A DNA stretch of 64,000 nt, taken from positions 1-64,000 of the forward strand of contig NZ_JAFBDY010000020.1 in the NCBI RefSeq assembly GCF_016908465.1. The letters run 5' to 3'. The DNA comes from Lysinibacillus composti (GTDB lineage: Bacteria; Bacillota; Bacilli; Bacillales_A; Planococcaceae). Under the pieces are notes generated by a model that was not told the DNA's origin, did no database searches, and worked only from the letters and a program-made list of their open reading frames with translations. Positions 56,180 to 64,000 of the stretch are shown one piece after another. The position numbers and the translations under genes are program-made. Each line of letters starts with the position of its first letter. Positions within the stretch are counted from its first letter, which is position 1.

Positions 56180-57124
56180 ATGCATAAACAAATAGAGGCA
56201 ATTATTGAGAATATAGAAAAAGTAATGATAGGAAAACGTGAAGTTGCTGAATTGAGTGTTGTTGCATTACTTGCTGGAGGGCACGTCTTATTAGAAGATG
56301 TACCCGGAGTCGGGAAAACGATGATGGTACGTGCGCTTGCTAAATCTGTAAGCGCTCAGTTTAAACGGATTCAATTTACACCAGATTTACTACCATCTGA
56401 TGTAATTGGTGTATCCGTATATAATCCAAAGACACTTCAATTTGAATTCAGACCTGGCCCCATTTTAGGAAATATTATCTTAGCGGATGAAATCAATCGT
56501 ACTTCACCCAAAACACAATCTGCTTTATTAGAAAGTATGGAGGAGGCCTCTGTCACGATCGATGGTGAAACATTACAAATCACTAAGCCGTTTTTTGTAA
56601 TGGCGACACAAAATCCAATTGAGTATGAAGGTACATATCCATTACCTGAAGCGCAACTTGACCGATTCTTATTAAAAATCAAAATGGGCTACCCAACAGC
56701 ACAAGAAGAAGTTGAGGTTCTACGTCGCACACAGCATAATGAAGCCATTCATCAATTATCTCCTGTTATTTCAATTGAAGATCTTTTAGAGTTGCAAGAA
56801 GAGGTAAAGAGTGTTTATGTAGATGATTCAGTTAAAAGCTATATTGTACAAATTGCTAGAGCCACTAGAAGCATTCAACATATTTACTTGGGGGTTAGCC
56901 CTAGAGCTTCAATTGCACTGATGAAAGCATCGCAGGCCTACGCCAAAATGCAAGATCGAGATTTTGTGAAACCTGACGATGTTCAATATTTAGCCCCGTT
57001 TGTTTTTGGACATCGCATCATTTTAAAGCCTGAAGCTAGGTACGAAGGAATTACGACTGATGGAATCTTAGGAAATATTATTGAAAAAGCTGTTGTGCCT
57101 ATTAAAAGGTATGCTCAAGAATGA
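56180..57124 (+). CDS. MoxR family AAA+ ATPase (YeaC-like)
   Basis: A 314 aa AAA+ protein: Walker A DVPGVGKTMM, Walker B LADEINRTSPKTQSALLE, sensor ATQNPIEYEGTYPLPEAQLDRF and the lid domain with VSPRASIALMKASQA. MoxR ATPases act as chaperones for DUF58/VWA partners. The ATG at 56180 has GGAGGT (56165-56170) 9 nt upstream; an earlier in-frame ATG at 56117 would place this site inside the gene. It is first in a three-gene operon identical in order to B. subtilis yeaC-yeaD-yebA, with a 4-nt overlap to the next gene. Confidence 0.93.
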   Translation: MHKQIEAIIENIEKVMIGKREVAELSVVALLAGGHVLLEDVPGVGKTMMVRALAKSVSAQFKRIQFTPDLLPSDVIGVSVYNPKTLQFEFRPGPILGNIILADEINRTSPKTQSALLESMEEASVTIDGETLQITKPFFVMATQNPIEYEGTYPLPEAQLDRFLLKIKMGYPTAQEEVEVLRRTQHNEAIHQLSPVISIEDLLELQEEVKSVYVDDSVKSYIVQIARATRSIQHIYLGVSPRASIALMKASQAYAKMQDRDFVKPDDVQYLAPFVFGHRIILKPEARYEGITTDGILGNIIEKAVVPIKRYAQE

Positions 57125-58320
57125 ATAGAATAAAAGCTTTTTTAAGTAATAGTGGCCGTCTTACTTTAATTCTCCTTCTAATCGCTGCAACTTTTTCATT
57201 TGCAATGTTTCAGGGGGGGTTTGTTAGTTGGTTTCTCTTTTTCACATTGATTCCATTTTTACTTTATTCTTTGTTATTAGCATTCCTACCAATCAACATT
57301 TCGAATGTTCATCGTGAAATTCTCCCACTGACTCTTACCCGTGGTGATTCCGCTTCGGTGAAAGTGAGTTTCCGTAATAAAACATGGTTTCCACTCATCT
57401 TTGTTACGATTCAAGAAATGGGGATGGACCAGCGATTTTACGAAAAAACAAATGGTCGTTCTAGTAATATCTTCTTTGTAGGATGGAGAAGGAATTTTGA
57501 ATGGACATATGAACTTTCTAAATTAGAACGTGGCGAGTTGCGGTTTAATGGCTTTTTATTTACATTCACAGATTTTTTCGGATGGACTGTTCGCCGTAAA
57601 GTTCATCAAGTTCAACAAACTGTCCTTATTTATCCTAAAATGACGGAGGTTAACTACAAACCACTTCAATTCCAGTTTGGACAAGGGGGAGTTCATTCTT
57701 CAATTAAAGTTATGAAGGATAATTCATTAGTAACCGGAATCAGAGATTATCAAGCTGGAGACCGTTTTTCGTTAATTCATTGGAAGTCATTCGCCAAAAA
57801 TGAAACATTAAAGACGAAGGAATTTGAAGATCGTCAGTCACGGGAAGTTGCTTTAGTACTTGACTCGACTACAAGCAAAAACTTTGAATTGGTTGTTGAT
57901 TTTGTAGCATCCACTTTAAATGCTGTTGTGAAAAAACATGGTGAGATTTCGTTTTTATCCATAGGAAAGGACCGTCAATACTTTCCGAATTTGAAAACAG
58001 GGAATCAGCTGGAGCGTGTGAACCGGCATTTAGCAGTTGTAAAACCTGATGCTAAACGGAAAATAGAAGTTGTTTTATTAAATGAAATAGCTAACTTCCA
58101 TTCATCAACGTTATTATTGGTAACGGGAGAGATCACAGAACAATTAGAAATATTCTTTGTGAATAGTATGAATTCAATGCGCGGGATAGTTTGTTTTGTT
58201 GTTATTAATGATGAAGCTCAAAAAACAAAAGGTGTTGAGCGGAAATTTCCTCATGTAAAAGTGGTCTACTTGACTAAAGACTTGTTTAAACATGCATTCA
58301 CGGAGGTGTTGAAGCCGTGA
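57121..58320 (+). CDS. DUF58 domain-containing membrane protein (YeaD-like)
   Basis: A 399 aa protein with two N-terminal membrane helices (about 13-58) and a large cytoplasmic DUF58 domain whose signature GIRDYQAGDRFSLIHWKSFAKNETLKTKEFE is complete; the VWA-like fold follows (EVALVLDST). It is the usual partner of the MoxR ATPase encoded just upstream. It overlaps its neighbours by 4 nt at each end. The molecular function of this module is not established, though cell-envelope roles have been proposed. Confidence 0.92.
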   Translation: MNRIKAFLSNSGRLTLILLLIAATFSFAMFQGGFVSWFLFFTLIPFLLYSLLLAFLPINISNVHREILPLTLTRGDSASVKVSFRNKTWFPLIFVTIQEMGMDQRFYEKTNGRSSNIFFVGWRRNFEWTYELSKLERGELRFNGFLFTFTDFFGWTVRRKVHQVQQTVLIYPKMTEVNYKPLQFQFGQGGVHSSIKVMKDNSLVTGIRDYQAGDRFSLIHWKSFAKNETLKTKEFEDRQSREVALVLDSTTSKNFELVVDFVASTLNAVVKKHGEISFLSIGKDRQYFPNLKTGNQLERVNRHLAVVKPDAKRKIEVVLLNEIANFHSSTLLLVTGEITEQLEIFFVNSMNSMRGIVCFVVINDEAQKTKGVERKFPHVKVVYLTKDLFKHAFTEVLKP

Positions 58321-60509
58321 AGAGGGCGACATTTAAATATATTGAGCTATCAATTTATTATGTTTTAATATTTTTCATTCTACGAGAATGGTTAGTACCT
58401 ATTATGCAATTAACGGGAACTGGCCATATGAATTTGATTTTAATTTTTATCGCTTTAAGTTTAGTAATTAGTTTATTTAAGATACATTTCATTATCTCAT
58501 GGATTGTAAAAGGGCTTTATATTTCATGGTTTATTGTTAGGGTTTATAGTGACACAGCCCCATTTTCAGTGGAAGGATTTCATTTTCTTACACATGATTT
58601 ATGGACGAACTTTTCAAGTGTGATTCTTGCGGATTGGACTAGTATAACGGATTCTTTCCGTACGTTTTTGTTTTTCGTTTTAATTTGGATGTTAATTTAT
58701 TTAGTTCACCATTGGATTACGATTCGAATGAACATCTTTTATTTCTTAGTAATTACCGTGTTTTTTATCGCAATCTTGGATACATTTACTCGATATGATG
58801 GTTCTTTTGCAATTGTAAAAGTAGTACTCCTTGGTCTTATAATGACTTCATTTTTATATGTAAAGCGGTTGTTTAAACAAGCTGGAATTCAAAAAGATTG
58901 GAAAAAGTACATTCTATTACTGATGCCAATTATCCTTTTAATTGGTTTAACAAGTTCTGTTGCAATTTTTCTACCGAAAGCTTCGCCGCAATGGCCAGAC
59001 CCTGTCCCTTTTATTAAATCTGCCACAGGGCAAGGGGAGGTTGGAGAAGGTACTACGGTTTCTAAAGTTGGGTATGGGGATGATGATGAAACGCTTGGAG
59101 GCTCGTTTGTAGCTGATGATCAAGTTGTTTTTCTAGCCGAAGCAGAAACGAAGCAATATTGGCGTGTTGAAACGAAAGATGTTTATACGTCAAAGGGGTG
59201 GGAAAAATCAGATTACTTTTTAAATGAGTTTTCGGTTTTCGAACAAGGGGATCGAATTGTTCACTCTTTACCGATTGGACCTGAAGATCAGACTAAAACA
59301 TCACTTATTAAAGTTGTCTATCCTTACGATTTTATTATTCATCCCTACGGTTTAAAAAGCGTTTATACTGAAGAACCAAATGTGGAATTGTTTATGGACA
59401 GTAACTCCGAAAAAATAACGCCGGTTATAAATACCGAAGAAACGGTACTTTCAAATTATGTTGTTGAGTACAGCAAACCAACTTATTTATACAGTAATCT
59501 AAAAAAGCCGACTGAAGAAATAGATTCTTTTATTCGAGAGCGATATTTACAATTACCTAATTCGTTACCGGATAGAGTTGTTGAACTTGCGAATCAAATT
59601 ATAAAAGGAAAAGAAACACCATATGACCAAGCAAGAGCGATTGAAGATTACTTTGGGATGAATGGTTTCCGTTATGATACTGAAAATGTGGCCATCCCAT
59701 CTAAAGACCAGGATTATGTGGATCAGTTTTTATTCGACACGAAAGTAGGGTATTGTGATAACTTTTCATCATCTATGGTAGTCATGCTTCGCTCGATCGG
59801 AATTCCAGCTAGATGGGTAAAAGGATTTGCTGGAGGAGAAGTAATTGACCGAAATGGCGATGTGTCTACTTTTGAAATTACGAATAATGATGCGCATTCT
59901 TGGGTAGAGGCATACATTCCGAATGTTGGATGGGTCAATTTTGAACCGACGATTGGTTTTACAAATACACGTTCAATTGATTACGATTTAGAAAAAACTG
60001 AGACTGATCAAGATGAAACATTAACGGTCGATGAAGATACGGAACCTGAAGAAACAGTTGAAAAGGAAACGGGAAGCGAAGAAACGACAGCTCATAAAGG
60101 TAGTAAGTTGTTTGAAATTGTGACAAAATCGTTAACTCAAGGTAAATATATTTATTTGTCTATATTAATATTAATCCTCATTCTCATCTTAGTATTATTG
60201 AAATATAGAAGAAAATGGATACCGAAATTGTTTATGAAATTTAAAGGAAATCAGCCATTGGATGAATCTTCTTTAGAAAAACATTATCTTCAACTTTTAA
60301 AAATCCTTGAATTACAAGGTATAAAGCGGAAAGAAGGTCAAACGCTTACTGCCTTTGCAAAAGAGGTTGATCAAAAATTTGAAACAAATGATATGACCCA
60401 ATTTACTTTAGCGTATGAAGAGTTTGTATATGGAGAACAATTAAGTGAGACAGACTTCGCGAAACTGAAAGAATGTTGGGAATATTTAATCAATCGAGGT
60501 AGCGGTTGA
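58317..60509 (+). CDS. Transglutaminase-like membrane protein (TgpA/YebA family)
   Basis: A 730 aa protein. Six or seven N-terminal membrane helices (about 7-225) form the TgpA/DUF3488 part. The extracytoplasmic transglutaminase core (about 410-560) has Cys in VGYCDNFSSSM, His in NNDAHSWVEAY, and VNFEPTIG where Asp is more usual at the third position (here Glu). An acidic linker (TDQDETLTVDEDTEPEE) leads to one more membrane helix (about 613-632) and a cytoplasmic DUF4129-like tail. Last in the MoxR-DUF58 operon; guaA follows as in B. subtilis. Confidence 0.92.
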   Translation: MKRATFKYIELSIYYVLIFFILREWLVPIMQLTGTGHMNLILIFIALSLVISLFKIHFIISWIVKGLYISWFIVRVYSDTAPFSVEGFHFLTHDLWTNFSSVILADWTSITDSFRTFLFFVLIWMLIYLVHHWITIRMNIFYFLVITVFFIAILDTFTRYDGSFAIVKVVLLGLIMTSFLYVKRLFKQAGIQKDWKKYILLLMPIILLIGLTSSVAIFLPKASPQWPDPVPFIKSATGQGEVGEGTTVSKVGYGDDDETLGGSFVADDQVVFLAEAETKQYWRVETKDVYTSKGWEKSDYFLNEFSVFEQGDRIVHSLPIGPEDQTKTSLIKVVYPYDFIIHPYGLKSVYTEEPNVELFMDSNSEKITPVINTEETVLSNYVVEYSKPTYLYSNLKKPTEEIDSFIRERYLQLPNSLPDRVVELANQIIKGKETPYDQARAIEDYFGMNGFRYDTENVAIPSKDQDYVDQFLFDTKVGYCDNFSSSMVVMLRSIGIPARWVKGFAGGEVIDRNGDVSTFEITNNDAHSWVEAYIPNVGWVNFEPTIGFTNTRSIDYDLEKTETDQDETLTVDEDTEPEETVEKETGSEETTAHKGSKLFEIVTKSLTQGKYIYLSILILILILILVLLKYRRKWIPKLFMKFKGNQPLDESSLEKHYLQLLKILELQGIKRKEGQTLTAFAKEVDQKFETNDMTQFTLAYEEFVYGEQLSETDFAKLKECWEYLINRGSG

Positions 60510-60556
60510 TTTTAAGGTATACTAAGGGTAAAATTTAGAAAAAATAATAATAGGCT

Positions 60557-60675
60557 GCCTTCATATAAGTCCGATAATATGGTTCGGATGTTTCTACTAA
60601 GTTACCTAAAATAACTTATGCTATGAGGGCGGATACAAGCATGCCATTTATTTACATGTTGTATCCGCCTTTTTG
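60557..60675 (+). promoter_or_regulatory. Guanine-class purine riboswitch upstream of guaA
   Basis: Aptamer: P1 GCCTTCATA / TATGAGGGC (60557-60565 with 60622-60630), P2 TCCGA/TCGGA, P3 AAGTTA/TAACTT, core words ATATAAG and TTTCTACTA. The nucleotide before the 3' P1 strand, C60621, equals C74 and so specifies guanine or hypoxanthine. The terminator stem GGCGGATACA / TGTATCCGCC with T5 starts at 60628, overlapping P1. Confidence 0.93.
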
Positions 60676-60689
60676 GTTTATGTAAAATG

Positions 60690-60727
60690 AACGCGTCAGA
60701 AAGTTATCTTTTTGAACGCGTTTTTTT
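60690..60727 (+). terminator. Second terminator-like hairpin in the guaA leader
   Basis: Stem AACGCG / CGCGTT closing a loop of about 21 nt with AAAG/CTTT inside, and T7. It lies after the riboswitch terminator, 47 nt before the guaA start. Confidence 0.7.
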
Positions 60728-60774
60728 ATAAACAAGACGGTGGTCTGTAAAATTTAGAAGAGGTGTAGATAAGC

Positions 60775-62325
60775 GTGACAACTCCATTGTTAAAAGAACA
60801 AGAAAAAATCGTCGTTCTCGATTTTGGTAGCCAATTCAACCAATTAATCACTCGTCGTATTCGTGAGTTTGGTGTATTCTCAGAGTTACATCCCCATACT
60901 GTAACTGCTGAAGAAATTAAAGAGATGAACGCTGCAGGGATTATCTTCTCTGGTGGCCCGAATTCAGTTTATGATGACAATGCATTTAAAGTAGATGAAG
61001 CAATTTTTGATTTAGGCTTACCAATCTTAGGTATTTGTTACGGTATGCAATTAATGGCCCATACACTAGGTGGTAAAGTTGAAAGTGCTGACACTCGTGA
61101 ATACGGGAAAGCAGAAATTAACGTTACTACGGACAACAAATTGTTTGGTGAATTACCTAAAGAACAAGTTGTTTGGATGAGTCACGGTGATCATGTAACA
61201 GAAGTTCCTGATGGATTTGAAGTAATTGCAACAAGTTCGTCTTGTCCAATATCTGCTATGGCAAATGCAAAGCGTAAATTTTATGCAGTTCAATACCATC
61301 CAGAAGTACGTCACTCTGTATATGGTAATGACCTTTTACGTCAATTCGTATTCGATATTTGTAATGCTAAAGGCGACTGGTCAATGGCAAACTTTATCGA
61401 ATTAGAAATGAAGAAGATTCGTGAACAAGTTGGCGATAAGCAAGTACTTTGTGCGCTTTCAGGTGGTGTAGATTCATCTGTAGTAGCAGTTTTAATTCAT
61501 AAAGCAATTGGTGATCAATTAACTTGTATGTTCGTAGACCATAACTTAAACCGTAAAGGTGAAGTAGAACAAGTAATGAAAACTTTCACTGAAGACTTTG
61601 ATATGAAAGTTATTAAAATTGATGCTCGCGAACGCTTCATGAACAAGTTAAAAGGTGTTTCTGACCCAGAGCAAAAACGTAAAATCATCGGTAATGAATT
61701 CATTTATGTATTCGATGAAGAATCATCAAAATTAAAAGATATGGACTTCCTTGCACAAGGAACTCTTTATACGGATATTATTGAATCAGGTACGGCAACT
61801 GCTCAAACAATTAAATCACACCATAATGTTGGTGGTCTTCCAGAAGATATGAAGTTTGAGTTAATCGAGCCATTAAAAACTTTATTTAAAGATGAAGTAC
61901 GTGCTCTAGGGTTAGAGTTAGGTCTTCCTGGAGAAGTAGTATGGCGTCAACCTTTCCCAGGACCTGGTCTTGGTATTCGTGTACTAGGTGAAGTAACAGA
62001 AGATAAATTAGAAATCGTACGTGAAGCTGACTTTATCTTACGTGAAGAAATCAAAAATGCTGGTCTTGACCGTGACATTTGGCAGTACTTCGCTGTACTT
62101 CCTGATATTAAGTCAGTAGGTGTAATGGGTGACCAACGTACTTATGATTACACAATCGGTATCCGTGCGGTAACATCTATCGACGGTATGACATCTGACT
62201 GGGCACGTATCCCTTGGGAAGTGTTAGAAAAAATCTCAGTTCGTATCGTAAACGAAGTGAAACACATCAACCGTGTTGTGTATGACATTACGTCTAAGCC
62301 ACCAGCAACTATTGAGTGGGAATAA
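60775..62325 (+). CDS. guaA: GMP synthase (glutamine-hydrolysing) GuaA
   Basis: A 516 aa enzyme converting XMP to GMP. The class-I glutamine amidotransferase domain (about 10-200) has the nucleophile Cys88 in LGICYGMQL and YHPEVRHS with the catalytic His and Glu. The PP-loop LSGGVDSSV and the C-terminal dimerisation domain ending [10 protein letters not shown] follow. The start is GTG with AGAAGAGGTG upstream. Expression is set by the guanine riboswitch, so GMP synthesis falls when guanine is abundant. Confidence 0.97.
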   Translation: MTTPLLKEQEKIVVLDFGSQFNQLITRRIREFGVFSELHPHTVTAEEIKEMNAAGIIFSGGPNSVYDDNAFKVDEAIFDLGLPILGICYGMQLMAHTLGGKVESADTREYGKAEINVTTDNKLFGELPKEQVVWMSHGDHVTEVPDGFEVIATSSSCPISAMANAKRKFYAVQYHPEVRHSVYGNDLLRQFVFDICNAKGDWSMANFIELEMKKIREQVGDKQVLCALSGGVDSSVVAVLIHKAIGDQLTCMFVDHNLNRKGEVEQVMKTFTEDFDMKVIKIDARERFMNKLKGVSDPEQKRKIIGNEFIYVFDEESSKLKDMDFLAQGTLYTDIIESGTATAQTIKSHHNVGGLPEDMKFELIEPLKTLFKDEVRALGLELGLPGEVVWRQPFPGPGLGIRVLGEVTEDKLEIVREADFILREEIKNAGLDRDIWQYFAVLPDIKSVGVMGDQRTYDYTIGIRAVTSIDGMTSDWARIPWEVLEKISVRIVNEVKHINRVVYDITSKPPATIEWE

Positions 62326-62340
62326 TTAATACTTGAATAT

Positions 62341-62386
62341 ACTCTCTTCTAATCGTGTAGATCACGAACGGAAGAGAGTTTTTTCT
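62341..62386 (+). terminator. Intrinsic terminator after guaA
   Basis: Stem ACTCTCTTC / GAAGAGAGT with an inner CGTG/CACG hairpin, followed by T6. Confidence 0.9.
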
Positions 62387-62503
62387 TTTTTATAAAAAGA
62401 ACTACAGAAATAAGTCTAATATGTTTGTGACGGGTACTATAGTTTTCTTAATATAGTGGAATAGTTATAGGGTGAGGGTGGGAATACATGAAATGGAATA
62501 ATT

Positions 62504-62545
62504 TTCACGAACTATTTTTAATTTATTTGAAAAAATGTTCGTAAA
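62504..62545 (+). promoter_or_regulatory. Candidate PurR operator (two inverted PurBox-like motifs) upstream of pbuG
   Basis: TTCACGAACTATT (62505-62517) and its inverted counterpart AATGTTCGTAAAT (62535-62547) each carry the CGAAC core with A/T-rich flanks that PurR boxes have, and lie just upstream of the -35. The cores are 24-26 nt apart, roughly one helical turn more than the 16-17 nt I recall for B. subtilis, so this is tentative. The stretch 62387-62503 shows nothing else. Confidence 0.45.
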
Positions 62546-62550
62546 TAGGG

Positions 62551-62579
62551 TTGTCATATAAAAAATGAGATGGTATATT
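62551..62579 (+). promoter_or_regulatory. Sigma-A promoter of pbuG
   Basis: TTGTCA (62551-62556), a 17-nt spacer and TATATT (62574-62579). The riboswitch begins about 20 nt downstream. Confidence 0.8.
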
Positions 62580-62600
62580 ACATGAGTAAATTAAATAACG

Positions 62601-62758
62601 TCGTCGTATAATGTCGGGAATATGGCCCGAAAGTTTCTACCAAGCTACCTTAAATAGCTTGACTACGAATTAACTTTGAGAGGATTGCTATTTTTGTATA
62701 GTAGTTTTCTTGAGCGAATCGTAGACATGCAACTTTTTAAGCCGCATGTCTTTTTCTT
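62601..62758 (+). promoter_or_regulatory. Guanine-class purine riboswitch upstream of pbuG
   Basis: Aptamer: P1 TCGTA / TACGA (62604-62608 with 62664-62668), P2 TCGGG/CCCGA, P3 AAGCTA/TAGCTT, and core GTTTCTACCAAG. C62663 directly precedes the 3' P1 strand, which marks the guanine class. The terminator stem AGACATGC / GCATGTCT (62723-62730 with 62744-62751) and T5 end the element. Confidence 0.93.
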
Positions 62759-62799
62759 TTCCTTAGATGTTGAGACGACATACGGAGGAAATTTTAAAA

Positions 62800-64000
62800 A
62801 TGAAAAAGTATTTCATGTTCGATGAACTTGGAACAAACTATCGCAGAGAAATAATTGGTGGTTTTACTACATTCCTTGCAATGGCTTATATTTTAGCTGT
62901 AAACCCTTCAATCTTAGGGAATGCAGGGATCGATACTGGGGCAGTATTCGTTGCAACTGCACTAGCTGCTGCTGTTGGGTCACTTATTATGGGGATATTC
63001 GGTAAATTCCCAATCGCTTTAGCTCCTGGTATGGGGTTAAATGCATTCTTTGCTTTTACGGTTGTTTTAACATATAACATTCCATGGCAAACTGGCTTAA
63101 CAGGGGTATTATTCTCGGGTATTATTTTTATTATTTTATCTTTAACAGGTGTTCGTGAAACGGTTATTAATGCAATTCCGGTACAATTAAAACATGCGGT
63201 ATCAGCAGGTATCGGTTTATTCATTACTTTTGTTGGTTTACAAGGTTCTGGAATTATCGTTAATAGTGATGCAACTTTAGTGACATTAGGTGAATTTAAA
63301 GGTGATACTTTATTAGCTGTTTTTGGTCTTGTTATTACAGTGATCCTTATGGTTCGTAAGGTCAATGCAGCAATCTTTTTGGGAATCGTAATTACTGCAA
63401 TAGTCGGTATGATCTTCAATTTAGTACAAGTACCTTCAGCGGTGGTTTCTGGTGTTCCTGACTTTTCATCCACATTCTTAGTTGCTTTAGATCCAATTTT
63501 GAACGACCCAGCTTCATTATTTAATATTCAATTTTTAATAGTAGTATTAACATTCCTTTTTGTGGACTTCTTTGATACAGCAGGTACGCTAATGGCTGTA
63601 GCAAACCAAGCGGGATTAGTAAAAGATAATAAACTTCCACGTGCAGGACGTGCGTTAATGGCTGATGCACTTGCTACAACAATTGGTTCTTTATTTGGAA
63701 CATCTACAACAACAGCTTATGTTGAGTCAACTTCAGGTGTAGCTGCAGGTGCTCGCTCAGGTTTCTCGGCAGTAGTAACAGCGGTATTATTTTTAGTTGC
63801 TTTATTCTTTTCGCCGCTTCTAGGTGTTATAACTTCGGCGGTAACAGCACCAGCACTTATTATCGTTGGGGTATTGATGTGTTCATCATTACGTTTAATC
63901 GAATGGGATAAATTCGAAGTAGCGGTACCATCTTTCTTCACAATGCTAATGATGCCACTCGGTTACAGTATCGCAACGGGGATTGCGGTTGGATTTGTAT
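62800..64000 (+). CDS. pbuG: Guanine/hypoxanthine permease PbuG (3' end outside window)
   Basis: The first 400 codons of an AzgA-type NCS2-like purine permease, multi-spanning, proton-coupled. MKKYFMFDELGTNYRREIIGGFTTFLAMAYILAVNPSIL, APGMGLNAFFAFTVVL, FLFVDFFDTAGTLMAVANQAG and GTSTTTAYVESTSGVAAGARSG are family motifs. ATG 62800 has GGAGGAA about 10 nt upstream. About 30-40 residues at the C-terminus are cut off. Control by guanine riboswitch and possibly PurR, as for B. subtilis pbuG, which also follows guaA. Confidence 0.95.
   Translation, partial: MKKYFMFDELGTNYRREIIGGFTTFLAMAYILAVNPSILGNAGIDTGAVFVATALAAAVGSLIMGIFGKFPIALAPGMGLNAFFAFTVVLTYNIPWQTGLTGVLFSGIIFIILSLTGVRETVINAIPVQLKHAVSAGIGLFITFVGLQGSGIIVNSDATLVTLGEFKGDTLLAVFGLVITVILMVRKVNAAIFLGIVITAIVGMIFNLVQVPSAVVSGVPDFSSTFLVALDPILNDPASLFNIQFLIVVLTFLFVDFFDTAGTLMAVANQAGLVKDNKLPRAGRALMADALATTIGSLFGTSTTTAYVESTSGVAAGARSGFSAVVTAVLFLVALFFSPLLGVITSAVTAPALIIVGVLMCSSLRLIEWDKFEVAVPSFFTMLMMPLGYSIATGIAVGFV

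Noticed and set aside
62886-63473. 195-codon minus-strand frame opposite pbuG (also 63717-63941)
   Set aside because: Antisense to an intact permease frame with clear family motifs; Thr/Pro/Ile-rich shadow composition.

Overview
The window is a low-GC Firmicutes chromosome segment. Gene content and order point to the Bacillales, most likely Planococcaceae (Lysinibacillus/Solibacillus/Ureibacillus-like). This is inferred from AT-rich DNA, AGGAGG-type ribosome binding sites with frequent TTG/GTG starts, and near-exact Bacillus subtilis synteny at both ends. No phage, insertion sequence or CRISPR array is visible.

Layout. 1-330: the 3' end of an rRNA operon (5S) and a damaged tRNA-Asp-like gene. 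0.5-11.1 kb: a conserved core block, tsaE-tsaB-rimI-tsaD (t6A tRNA modification), an intergenic cluster of DnaA boxes, ydiF (ABC-F), rex, tatA-tatC, a CPBP protease and groES-groEL with CIRCE. 11.5-13.2 kb: an SDR enzyme and an L25/Ctc protein. 13.7-18.9 kb: a divergent sulfur-type locus (metY, an unassigned ATP-grasp ligase and two flavin-dependent monooxygenases). 19.2-24.9 kb: an alkyltransferase-like protein, a YkuI-like degenerate EAL protein, the spore lysin SleL (apparently with an AUU start) and an S-layer-anchored YcdB protein. 25.1-27.9 kb: an ArsR-type regulator with CzcD and a DUF2243/CtaG pair. 27.9-30.8 kb: LigD and Ku. 31-38.8 kb: transport, regulation, small membrane and lipoproteins, EndoQ, an esterase, a LysR regulator and a Sel1 protein. 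39-46 kb: coproporphyrinogen oxidase, then an S-box-controlled methionine operon (yitJ-metH). 46.2-51.1 kb: an M20 peptidase, a GNAT enzyme and the des-desK-desR membrane-fluidity system. 51.2-55.9 kb: proline dehydrogenase, a fetB pseudogene, pncB-nadE (NAD synthesis) and a small unknown protein. 56.2-64 kb: the MoxR/DUF58/transglutaminase operon, then guaA and pbuG, each behind a guanine riboswitch. This last block matches the B. subtilis yeaC-yeaD-yebA-guaA-pbuG order.

Functional links. DesK/DesR lie directly downstream of their target, the desaturase. YitJ supplies methyl-tetrahydrofolate to MetH from the same SAM-controlled transcript. LigD and Ku form the two-protein end-joining system; EndoQ and the alkyltransferase-like protein add base-damage repair. 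GuaA and PbuG, for GMP synthesis and guanine/hypoxanthine uptake, sense guanine through separate riboswitches, and pbuG also has a candidate PurR operator.

The least explained items are the ATP-grasp/monooxygenase/metY locus, the degenerate S-box-like leader between its arms, the AUU start of sleL, a tRNA-Asp copy that lost U33, a structured intergenic element after desR, and a small unannotated minus-strand gene at 34.4 kb.
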